Source: Poronia punctata | Lineage: Eukaryota; Ascomycota; Sordariomycetes; Xylariales; Xylariaceae | DNA length: 64,000 nt | Reading direction: 5' to 3' | NCBI GenBank assembly: GCA_022579005.1 | Contig: MU401587.1 | Coordinates: forward strand, 1 to 64,000 | In this document: one piece after another, positions 33,501 to 43,230 of the stretch | Numbering within the stretch: the stretch's first letter is position 1 | Layout: each line of letters starts with the position of its first letter | Notes under the pieces: model-generated | What the model was told of the DNA's origin: nothing | Database searches by the model: none | The model's input: the letters and a program-made list of their open reading frames with translations, nothing else | Translations under genes and position numbers: made by a program

Positions 33501-36477
33501 AGTATGGTAAATGTTCGAAGATTTCTATTATCTAACCTAGGGAGCCCCCCGGAGCATCGCCTTGTTGTACAGGTCTCCTGCCTCAGTTTTAGACTACGTA
33601 CTCCTCCAGCAGGCCGGTTCGATATGGTGCGCCACCTTGTTCGAATAATCGCGACTTTAGTGGTTCAGAACTTCAGGTGAAGAATTTAACAGACATGGTT
33701 GATATGGAAAATGGGGCATGGGGACACCCTCTTCACCAACCGGAGCCGCAGCTGCAGTTGCGAATGTAACATATTAACGCAGGTCCAATACCACATTTAT
33801 TTCCTATGGATGCTTCCCCGAATGGCTTTCCAAGGGATGAGGGCGTTGAAGTTATCTGCATGCATATGCTGTGTCAGGGTATAGCCTGGTCTACCCACTC
33901 TACTTATAACAAGTCACATATGACGAAGTGAGTGGGAAAACTAGTCGTAGATAAAGGAGGAGGGAAACCTTGAGCGAAAGTACCATGTCCTACTGACGTG
34001 CGAGGAATTCTGACTCGGAAGCCAGCCCAATTTATGTTCAGCAGTTTGTTCCTGTCGTTCGGCCCTTTTGGTCGCGTCGCGACGCGTCAGGTCAGGTCAG
34101 GTGACAATGCCATACCACTGGTGAACTCGCGTCCGCCTGCAAAGTGATACTCAACATACCTATCTACTACCACCATACATTTGGGCAGACTACCTACAGA
34201 TATGTATGCGCACAACCTGGAGGTAAACCCGCATCAAGCCTCGGCCCCTGAACAACCGCAAGAGAGATATCTACTCGTACCTATTGATGGCCGTTGAGCT
34301 GTAACGGGTAAGTCGGGTAGGTAAGTAAAGACCGTCGCCCTGTCAACTCTGCAGCTCAATCTCCCAGATCCAAGCCACCTTTTTTACCTTTGCGGTTAAA
34401 GGGTTTCTTTAGCAGGTGTGCCATGCCTGTACCGTGCTGTAGGCCACCCCACCATTTTTACTAGGGGAGCTTGTTTACGAGTACATGCAGGTCGGTAATT
34501 AGGAGACTAGGATATGCACTTGGACCACCAGATACCTTAACCCAAGTTCTCTTGCATATCAAGTACAAGTACTGCCTACGAGTACCTACTTACAAGTACG
34601 CTATGCAAGTATGACTGACCTAACCTAGGTTAGATATGTAGGAATACCTACATAATCTGTACAGGGCAAGACATCATCGATCTAGAAACAAAATCATTAT
34701 CAAGTCGAAGACGGTTTACCTATTTATAAATCATCTCGACTCAATGACGAGCTCTGATATTAGCTCATCCTGTGACTCAGCTCTCACAACAACCATTTCC
34801 GCGCTAAGAGATGTTGTTTCAAGAATTGATGCGGTCCCCCGCGACAAGAACCTCGTGGAGAGAACGTGTTCCGCGTAGATATGTTTCGGATTCGGTTAAC
34901 GGGTACGGGTACGGATCTCGCCAGCCTTATGGTCGTTCTTCATGTTCATGTTTATGTTTATGTGAATCATTCCGAGTCGGGCGATGAGAGACAAATATGT
35001 ATGCGACCCCCCCCCCCCCCCGCCTTCGAATTCAGAAACATTCCATCTGTAACAGCTTGAGTAAAGTAGATAGGTACTTACCTATCCGGGACCTTCTTGG
35101 CCAGAGTTTCCTGCACCTCGCCCTTGAAGGGAGAATTGCAAGTATGATCTTGGCGCTAAATAAAGAGAGGGCATACTTGGGTTTTAAGTTTGTATGTTTG
35201 TTCGAAGCACGCACTTGACTGACTTACAGTGATATATAGACAAAAGATAGGGAGGGCTATTTATTTGTGGGTGAGGATGGATGGGCTTCGAGGGTTCATG
35301 CTGGGGAAAAATGGGCTGAGTTTTCTACTCGTATATTCACTTCTTGTTCAACGACAAAGCAAGCAACCGTTTTCAATCAAGACATTCCGATAGGTATCAT
35401 ACCAAGCAAGAAAGCAAGAAAGCATACATGTACTAGTATCTTAGGTTGGGTATTTTTCAAGATTGTCCTGCTTAGACATGTAATAGGTAATATCTAACCC
35501 AAGTCGGAAGACAAACATGAAGAGAAAAACAAACTGTCCATAGTTTCAGGTACGAGTAATTAAGTATGTACAACAATACTTGGATATAAGACATGCGTTT
35601 TCTTCAACGGCGGATGAAACAAGCCACGCGGCGTAAGCCACTGTTGCAAGCAAACAAAAGAGGTTCATAGGTAAAGTAGGTAAGTTACGAGCATTGTACA
35701 TGCCATGAATTGGGTAAATACCTATGTACATATAGTTTTCAATTCTCTCGCGTTACAAATACATGATCTGTACCAGTACATTCTCGGCATATACTACCGT
35801 AGTACGTGTATCTATTCATTACATATCTGCGAAGATGGAAAACAACGCAGGTTGAGGATCCAAGATGTCGGGTTAAAGGGAGAAAGGAGAGAAAGCACAT
35901 ACGATAGGTAAGGTACTCGTAGGTACATAGGTACGGGAGGTAAGAGCTAGGTAGGGTAAGATGAAAACAAGGGACATGTTGTACGACCAACCAGGCAGAG
36001 GACTTTCTTTTCCGCATACCGCTCGCTCCGCAGTTGCAGCATGCATGCCGTTATCTGTTATTATATTGCAAGTTCCAAGAAAAATAATGGCTGGCTCCGA
36101 TTGGACATGCGGGAGAGAATTACCCGATGAGTGTGTCGGGAGGTGACATACGATATGTAAATCATGGTTCGCAAGCTTGGGGGGTTTCGTTCTTCGGTGT
36201 CAGAGACATAAGAGAGAGGTGAAGGATACAGCATCATCATGTTCTTTTATTGTCTTGGGTTATGTAGGCTATAGGTAGATGTACATGTACGTGGATATAT
36301 TGCTCAAGTTACCTATCATGATATAGTTAAAGCCATTTGTAAGGAGTATCATGACCGTTTGCAAACACAAAAACCAATATTCCACCTAGGGCCGCTGTAC
36401 TCGTAGGAGGGAGGTATCTGCAAAAAACTTCAATCGTCTTCCGAGGTGTTAGCCTCTACTCGTGGGGATTCGCGAAT
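30574..36477. other. Gene-poor intergenic stretch between kinesin and STK19
   Basis: 5.9 kb with no supportable gene on either strand; the longest frames are about 97 codons and match nothing I recognise. It is rich in TAGGTAGG/CCTACCTA words and in TACTCGTA motifs (32200, 33088, 33385, 34272, 34476, 34577, 35326, 35551, 35914, 36398). A 15-base C run lies at 35007-35021. The part next to 30574 should hold the kinesin promoter. A gene with very short exons or a non-coding RNA cannot be excluded by eye. Confidence 0.5.
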
Positions 36478-37707
36478 CTACCGAGTGGCACGTACGCCAC
36501 GGCCAACACTCTGCGTCTCGAAAATTTCTACCAAACCGGCGCCAACGGCCTCCTGCAGTACCCAATCAAACGAGAGCCCGTAAAACTGGCGCCACTTCCT
36601 GGTCTGTCCCGGTAGCACGCCGCCATATTCTCGGCGGGCCCTCTTTGCCTCCTTGACTATGCCGCCATCCCATCGTTCTCTAAGCAAGTACCCGGGCGCC
36701 TCGCCGAACCTGGTCTTTCCCAACAGCGCAACGAGATGGTCTACAGCTGCTGATACGAGCTTCAGAAACGAACCGCAGCCCGGCACAGCTAGCCTGTACT
36801 CTGTTGTAGTAACTTGAACCGGCAAAGCGGCGGCAGATAATAGGGGGCCGCCGCCGCTACCACCTGCATTATGCACTGCGCCATCACCACCTACCGTGCC
36901 CAGAGTGCCAGTCGCATGGCGCGAGACCGTCTCCACCGACGTCAACGTGATCTTGTCTTCCGGGCGCGAATATGCCTCAGTGTTCGCAGACATTACGTCG
37001 TAGCTGAAAATGCCCCCGGTGTGATGCACAGTCAAGAAGCCCGCATGGACAAGTGCCTGCATGTCCGCGGCCGCCAGCGAATCCGGCACTAGTGTCTGGC
37101 AGTCGGGATTCGCCGCAAGAAACCGCAGGAAGGCCTCGCCAGCGCACACCCCAGACTTCCGGACCGAGGCCTCATAGTCCGACGACAAAACCACGAAGTC
37201 GCCTACGGCCCCGCGACGGGGTACGACTACACGGCGCAGAAACCCCTGGCGCGCAAGCTCGGCTATCTCCCTCTCTACCGCGCTCGGCGACGAGAGCAGT
37301 GCCTGGATGTGGGAAACGCTGACGATGGGCGGCAGATTCCGGCGGAAGTTGAGAACCTCGGCGATGCGCGTCGACGTCATGCCGGTAGCGGTCTCGGGAA
37401 GGGGCGCGAACATGCGCGCGCCTATATACCGGATGGCCTGGGGCGTATCTCGGAGGCTGAGGTCGGTCGCCAAGGCTTCGACCAGGCCGTGGTCGTCTAG
37501 TTTGTCACCGAACCAATCCTCCTCATAGTCCTTCCTCGAGTTGCTGGTGATTCCTGGCTTACGGCGGGGTAGTGATGACGTCCATGACTGCTGGGGAGAA
37601 GGTGCCGACGAGGAGGACTTGGGGGGATGGTTCGGGCTTGGACTTGATAATGTCGATGTGGCCTTCTTTTTCTTGACCCTCCCCCCTAAAATTGACCTCA
37701 GGCTCAT
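36478..37707 (-). CDS. STK19: STK19-family winged-helix protein
   Basis: Intronless, 409 aa from the ATG at 37707 (MSLRSILGGRVKKKK). An in-frame ATG 147 bases upstream adds a hydrophobic stretch that does not fit the family and is probably leader. Residues 5-50 are Lys/Ser/Pro-rich; the remainder matches the fungal serine-threonine protein kinase 19 domain (PF10494), with ISVSHIQALLSSPSAVEREI-like and WVLQEAVGAGLVEIFET-like helices and no kinase ATP or HRD motif. The human protein was first called a kinase but is now regarded as a DNA-binding winged-helix factor of transcription-coupled repair; the role here is inferred from that. Likely nuclear. It diverges from the histidine phosphatase gene across 1.1 kb. 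Confidence 0.82.
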   Translation of the reverse strand: MSLRSILGGRVKKKKATSTLSSPSPNHPPKSSSSAPSPQQSWTSSLPRRKPGITSNSRKDYEEDWFGDKLDDHGLVEALATDLSLRDTPQAIRYIGARMFAPLPETATGMTSTRIAEVLNFRRNLPPIVSVSHIQALLSSPSAVEREIAELARQGFLRRVVVPRRGAVGDFVVLSSDYEASVRKSGVCAGEAFLRFLAANPDCQTLVPDSLAAADMQALVHAGFLTVHHTGGIFSYDVMSANTEAYSRPEDKITLTSVETVSRHATGTLGTVGGDGAVHNAGGSGGGPLLSAAALPVQVTTTEYRLAVPGCGSFLKLVSAAVDHLVALLGKTRFGEAPGYLLRERWDGGIVKEAKRARREYGGVLPGQTRKWRQFYGLSFDWVLQEAVGAGLVEIFETQSVGRGVRATR

Positions 37708-38812
37708 TTTTGCTTCGGGACCGGATGTACCGCCCAGGTGGACATGGCTGGGACGTTTGGCTGCCTGCTCGACTATGAGCGGAGAAAGGAAAAGAACAAT
37801 AAACACTTGAACGACGTCGAAGCTCGAAAGCGCAAACAAGAGATGCCGTTGCACGCAATGGCAGGGCGCCTAGCTCTCTAATTTAAGACATAATGCAGTG
37901 TCCTTCGACCCTGAGGAATGGCTTCACAGCCTACAGCGAATGAGTAAGACCGGCGTGACCGGATGGGTAGGCACGGCATTGGTGGATCAAAGAGCTGCCG
38001 GTGGCGACTTAAGCTTCGTCTTCTATCCAGTCCCCCAGTGTGGCAATCACCTGCAGGTACATGCCCTAAATGGAGCAATGATACATAGAGCAATCTGCTT
38101 ACCTCATCTGCGACAATTCGATCTATGGTGAGTGCCACCTGCTTCATGCAACGGACAGCACGGCCTGATACGTTTCTTTGCCCATCCGCCTTACCTAAAG
38201 TACATGTTAAGTTTCTAGAAGGGTATTGTGTGACCATGCCAAACATGTTTCAACACCGGAGTCGGAGACTTTGGACTGATCAACTCGTACGTAACCTACC
38301 TTAAGTCCCACCTTAGCAAGTTTGTATCCGGCTTGGCTGTATTAAGGGTCCTACCCTTATGATTATATACTGTCAAGAAATCTGTCTGTAACAAACTAAT
38401 TTATGTCAGACCCTTCGCAGTCTATTCTATTCGATACATACGTCTTTCGCAGTATGTTTATCCTACAGCTATCACACTAGAGTGTAGAATAGATAGCAGG
38501 CAATGTTCTGAGTTATTAGGTAAGAGCGACACGTTGAGCTTTTTGTGTTTGCACACAGAGAGAGAGAGACCGTTTAGCATGTGTCACAAGTAGAGGGGCA
38601 TTTGGTAGGCTAATCTATATCCGCCCAATCTCCTCATCCTGCCACATGCTCGTATACGTACTCTCCCGCCCTCTTTATCAATTCTTCAACATAAGTAATC
38701 ACGACAAGGCAAAAGTATCAAGTAGGTATACACAACTGAGCATTTCCTATTAAGAGCTAGTCAAGCTTCCGTGCTAACTAAATCACCCCCCAAAAGAAAG
38801 TCCATCGCCAAA
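37708..38812. promoter_or_regulatory. Divergent promoter region STK19 / histidine phosphatase
   Basis: About 1.1 kb between two starts on opposite strands. Small chance frames only. A GA dinucleotide run occurs near 38558-38570. No specific binding site was identified; promoter status is by position. Confidence 0.4.
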
Positions 38813-39644
38813 ATGCCACCCGTCGTTGTCCTTATCCGACACGCGCAGGCCTTACACAGTGAGTCACCCCCTATCTAACAGCACAGCATTTCAATTCCTG
38901 ACAAACCTTTTCAGACGTTGATAATAAGTATCCCCGGATTCTATTAAAGGACCGTACAGGAGCTGATGCTATTCGGCACATGACTGGTCTCTATTCGACC
39001 CCCAGTTGACCGACACGGGTATAGAGCAATGCAAGACACTCGCAAGCCAACTTGAAGCGTGCTTTCCCTTTACCAAGGATGATTGCCGCGTCGTGGTGAG
39101 CCCCTTGACACGGACCCTCCAGACAGTCCAGCACTCGCTTGGGTGGCTGCTCGATAGCGGTGTACCAGTCGACGTGCGTGCGGAATGGCAGGTAGGAAAA
39201 AAATCCACCATGTTTTTATGCGATGAGGACTGGCGTGCGAGCGCATACACGTATACGTGGAGTAGCGGAGCAACTAACAGTGAGTTTCAGGAGGATACGG
39301 CCAACCCATGTGATGTCGGCGCCGAACGGGCCGAACTTGAGAAGATCTGGGCCGGCTTCAACTTCTCACAACTAGATCCAATCTACCCCCAGAAAACGGG
39401 ACTATATGGGCCGGCGGAGGAAACTATAAGGCAAAGAGCGGCTTTCGCAAGGCAGTGGCTTTCCGAACAGCCGGACAAATGTATTGTCGTTGTTACTCAT
39501 TCCGGCTTTCTGAAGAGAGTCGTCCAGGAGCCAAGGTACAGAAACGTAGAATACAGGGCATACAAGATCGGGCGGAATGGTTCCGGCGAGGTCGAGTTCG
39601 AACAGCTGCCAGAGCTTAGCAAGGACATACCCACACATCATTAA
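38813..39644 (+). CDS. Histidine phosphatase superfamily (phosphoglycerate-mutase-like) protein
   Basis: Modelled as four exons: 38813-38858, 38915-38927 (13 nt), 38981-39191 and 39291-39644, giving 207 aa. The N-terminal catalytic RHAQ motif is at residues 9-12 (VVVLIRHAQALHNVDN), followed by DWSLFDPQLTDTG; the second catalytic His is in VVVTHSGFL near residue 170. Introns 1 and 3 have good GT-AG ends. Intron 3 (99 nt) is in frame and stop-free, so it could be retained. Intron 2 (38928-38980) starts GTATCC, but the position needed by homology ends in CA, not AG; one extra G would repair it. So this is either a sequence error, an unusual junction or a damaged gene. Fungal members of this small cytosolic family are annotated as phosphatases; the substrate is unknown. 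Confidence 0.78.
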
Positions 39645-41023
39645 TACGTCGAGCTCATTGGAGTTCCTGTTGCGAATATAGACTGTTAGCTGTCCTGGGT
39701 AATTAAATTACCAAGGACAGAATATGCCTCACAGCAGTTGACACGTACGTGCTTGGATTATCATATTGTGACCAATCCGAAAGCTCGACGCAGAGATCCC
39801 GAATGTCTGTGACTATACAAGACGACTAATTATTGACGGTTTATTCCCAAATCATGTGGCCGCGATTTTACCATAGGAGACCGGCTTTTTGCATTTAGCT
39901 GGCCCCCCTCAAACGAACGGCATTTTCAGTCTTGCACTAGATTCAATTCGAGAGATGAAAGAGAGGCTGACCTCTCGAAAGCAATCAAGAATAGATTGTG
40001 AATTAAAAGTGCTGTATGAATGTATATAATATGTGAAGAGGAAGAAATCTCGAGAGTCAAACTTGACCAAAAATCTATTTAACGAAAATTAGCGTTATCG
40101 ACAAGAGTGACCGTGCTAGCCATATTCGGAACTAGCGCGGTCAGCCTTTGAAAAGTGAAAAGGAGACCCCATCTGATTTTATCAAAGTTCTGGGTCTCGC
40201 TTGCAAAAAGCTATTGAACTTGGCGCCAACCCCTCGCGTGGAATAAGTAAGATACAGCCAATAGTCTCGCAAGATCTTATCGGTGGTATAATTACGTCAG
40301 TGATACTACACTATCTACTAACTCCATCATCCCTTTTATCTTCTTGATGCTCTAATTACTAACCTGGGGATGGTAAGTATGTCGTTGCATAGGGGGAAAG
40401 CAGGGCTGAGAGACAAAGCTGAAGACAAGAGCTCATGGTAGGTATGGTAGGCACAGTCAGTAGATTTCGATGAGTGTATAATAACCGCGCTACCCGGGTA
40501 AGGGAAGGGACGATGGGAACATGGGATGTTCTATCACTGTCACTGACTCTACAATCTGAATCTACACTTCCGTGTACTGACACAAGTCATTGTCATCCCT
40601 ACGACTATCTATCTACTTCAAATGACTGTTGAAGGAACCTACATCTGCCCATTATAACGTCCTTGCATTATCTAGATAGATAAAAACGCAGAGAAGAAGC
40701 AGGTACGTCACATCCCACGGAGATTTGTATCCACTGCCATGTGAGAAACAGCTCCCCTGAGTCTGAGACAACCCCCCAAATCAAGGGGTGCTGCGCGTGC
40801 GTGCATTGCATGCCCAGGAAGGTTCAGCTCCCACGCCTTCCCTCCCCCCAATGTCGCGCCGCGGGTCATGTCATGCGACCCCAGACAGACAGATGAATTC
40901 AACGCCCAATTATCTGTTCTAGCCGTACCAATCCATCCATCTATTCCACTCTACTCATTTCGTCAGACAACGCAAAACACGACGACACACCTATTAACCT
41001 ACCCTTGCCCCAAAACTATAGCC
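39645..41023. other. Intergenic region
   Basis: About 1.4 kb between two plus-strand genes. No gene recognised; the last 150 bases are probably the leader of the DUF3602 gene. Confidence 0.5.
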
Positions 41024-41479
41024 ATGACGACGACGACACCCGAGGTATCCCACGGTCGCGGCGGCGCAGGGAACATCACAGCCGACGACACGCAATACGT
41101 CGACGGATCGATTGTGCGCCAGGGAGAGATCGGCACCCACGGGGACGGCGCATACAGCACTGGTCGCGGAGGTGAGCTATCTCAACTCTCTTTCTTGCCT
41201 CTCCTGACACCGCCGGATAAACTGACCAAAGATAAATAAAAATAAAAAGGCGCGGCAAACATAGCCGACAAGAACTTACCTGCAGCCGCCGCACGCGCTG
41301 ATAAGGATTACGTGCCTCCCGAGGCCGTAAGAGCTTCCGTCGACGGCGACTTCCATACTGGCCGCGGCGGTGCCGCCAACGTGGCCCACTCCGGAAACGA
41401 GGCCGCCCCGGCTAAGCAACCGAACCAGGGCCTGGCTGATAAGCTGAAGCACAAGATCTTCGGCGCGTTCAAGAAGTGA
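41024..41479 (+). CDS. DUF3602 (Par32-like) Gly-Arg repeat protein
   Basis: Two exons, 41024-41171 and 41250-41479, 125 aa. The family hallmark is a repeated GRGGxxN block, seen three times: 11-18 (GRGGAGNI), 47-54 (GRGGAANI) and 87-94 (GRGGAANV). A basic amphipathic tail closes the protein: GLADKLKHKIFGAFKK. The intron donor is GTGAGC and the acceptor is an A-rich AAAAAG, an unusual 3' site, but phase and repeat periodicity support it exactly: the second repeat is split by the intron. Yeast Par32/Amu1 is a nitrogen/TORC1-linked phosphoprotein of this family that inhibits ammonium transporters; whether this short homologue does so is unknown. No signal or membrane segment. Confidence 0.85.
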
Positions 41480-42041
41480 AAGCAATGTTGGAAGTTTCTC
41501 TACGTATACACGAGGAAATCGCCTTAATTTTCTAGGACTGCACATTAATCCAGAATGTTGCGTGGTTGCGTATGGATTAAAAGACCAAGAGTGTGGATGA
41601 GAGGGCACCATGCATATATCCTCTTGTTCTTTTTCCTCTATCTTCCTTGTTGCCGCTTAAGAGGCAGGTTGTTAGCTGACAAGACCCCCTCTTGCGGCTT
41701 ATTTTGGCTGTTAGTTCCTTTACCCTACTCGTATGCAGTCAGTTGCTTTTACAATGATATCCGGTTACGTTTTCTCATCCAGGATTTGTGCACGCGCTTC
41801 AACCAATTCTCGCAAATCTGACAAAAACTTTACTTTTGCAATTCATATGTTCATATGTTCTTTTTCCGTAGGGAAAACTATGTACAAAAAGGTGGCAGAG
41901 CAAGCAAGCAAGCCCATGATGGGCTTGAATCAGAACAAAGTTGGTGCCAACCGGGTCCCTTCGGGCTTTGCAAGTGTGGGCTCACTCACGCCAAATCCTC
42001 GGAGCTGAGCGTACATCAAACCTCAAATCTTGATTCTTGGT
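41480..42041. other. Convergent 3' spacer between DUF3602 and xylanase genes
   Basis: About 560 bases containing the 3' ends of two converging genes and one TACTCGTA at 41726-41733. No gene seen. Confidence 0.5.
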
Positions 42042-43230
42042 TTACGAGAGGGCGCTGACGACGGCGTTGTAGGCATCCTTGGGCTGGAAGTTCTCGTCGA
42101 AGAGCAGGGGGCTGTCGCTGGCGCGCCAAGAGTCCTGTATTGGATGTTAGCTCCCTGGCCAGCAAGCTCGAGGGGCTTTGGCAAGGGCGTCAATAGAAAT
42201 AATACTTACAGGGTCGCGAACACCCCAGACGGTGATACCGACGCACTTCTCCTCGTTGAGGCAGGCGTTGGTGACGGCGACGTAGTCGTCGGCGGAAGCT
42301 CCGACAATGTCGAGCTCGGTGAAGGCAACCTCGGAGACGCCGGTACCGGCGAGAGCCGAGATGGCATCAGCGGCGTTGGCGGCGAGACCGCTGCCAAGGT
42401 GGGCCTGCGAGCCGATACCATCGATGGGCCAGCCAGCCTCAAGCCACTTGGAGACGTGGGCGACCATACCGTTGGTCACCTTGCCGTAGCTGGCATCGTC
42501 CAGGTTGTAGTCGTTGATGTACAACTTGGCATCAGGGTCGGCGGCGCGGGCGGCCTCGAAGGCGATGCGGACGAAGTCCTCACCCAGTACCTGGGAGAAG
42601 ACTGAATCGCGGAGAGATCCGTCTTCGTTGAAGATCTCGTTCACGACGTCCTGTTTTGACAATGTCAATCACTGTTGGCTATACAACGTGTCGTTTACAC
42701 GGAGACTTACCCAGGCGTAGATCTGGCCCTTATAGCGGGAGACAACAGTGGTGACGTGGTTCTCGAGGACCTCGGTGAGCTCAGTAGGGTCTGTGATGCC
42801 CTGGACCCACTCGGGTAGCTGAGCGTACCAGCACAGAGTGTGGCCACGGATCAACTTGCCGTTGGTAGTGGCGTAGTCGACGAGGTAGTCGGCGCCGTCG
42901 AAGCTGAATTGGCCACGGCTGGGCTCGGTGGCATCCCACTACAAAGAAAACGGGCCCGGTTAGCTACTTGTTTCCCGTCTCTGCTCCGGGCAGAAGCTTA
43001 GTCCGTACCTTCATGCTGTTCTCGGGGGTGACCTGGCCGAAATCAGCGTTGATGACTTCGGCGGAGCCGCTCTCTAGTCTGTTCTGGTCGGCGCAAGAAC
43101 CGTAGTACTTCTTGCCCTTGCCCTTGATGAGCTCGTCGATGCTCTGATCGGCCTGGCGGGCGGACACTTCGCTGGTGGGCGCGGCCATGGCCAGCGCCGG
43201 GACCAGAAGGGCTAGGATGGATGACTTCAT
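42042..43230 (-). CDS. Secreted endo-1,4-beta-xylanase, glycoside hydrolase family 10
   Basis: Cleaves the beta-1,4-xylan backbone of plant cell walls outside the cell. Four exons, 43230-43009, 42938-42711, 42650-42210 and 42134-42042, all joined in phase 0, give 327 aa. A signal peptide ([20 protein letters not shown]) is followed by the catalytic barrel, with no carbohydrate-binding module. GH10 features: [14 protein letters not shown], acid/base Glu155 in [11 protein letters not shown], nucleophile Glu262 in VAFTELDI, and WGVRDPDSWRAS near the end. Length is typical of single-domain fungal GH10 enzymes. Codon third positions are strongly C/G, suggesting high expression when induced. Regulation by XlnR/Xyr1 and carbon repression is usual for such genes; I did not confirm sites. 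Confidence 0.96.

Noticed and set aside
42030..42605. 191-codon frame antisense to the xylanase gene
   Set aside because: Mirror of a strongly biased coding exon; the GH10 catalytic residues are on the minus strand.
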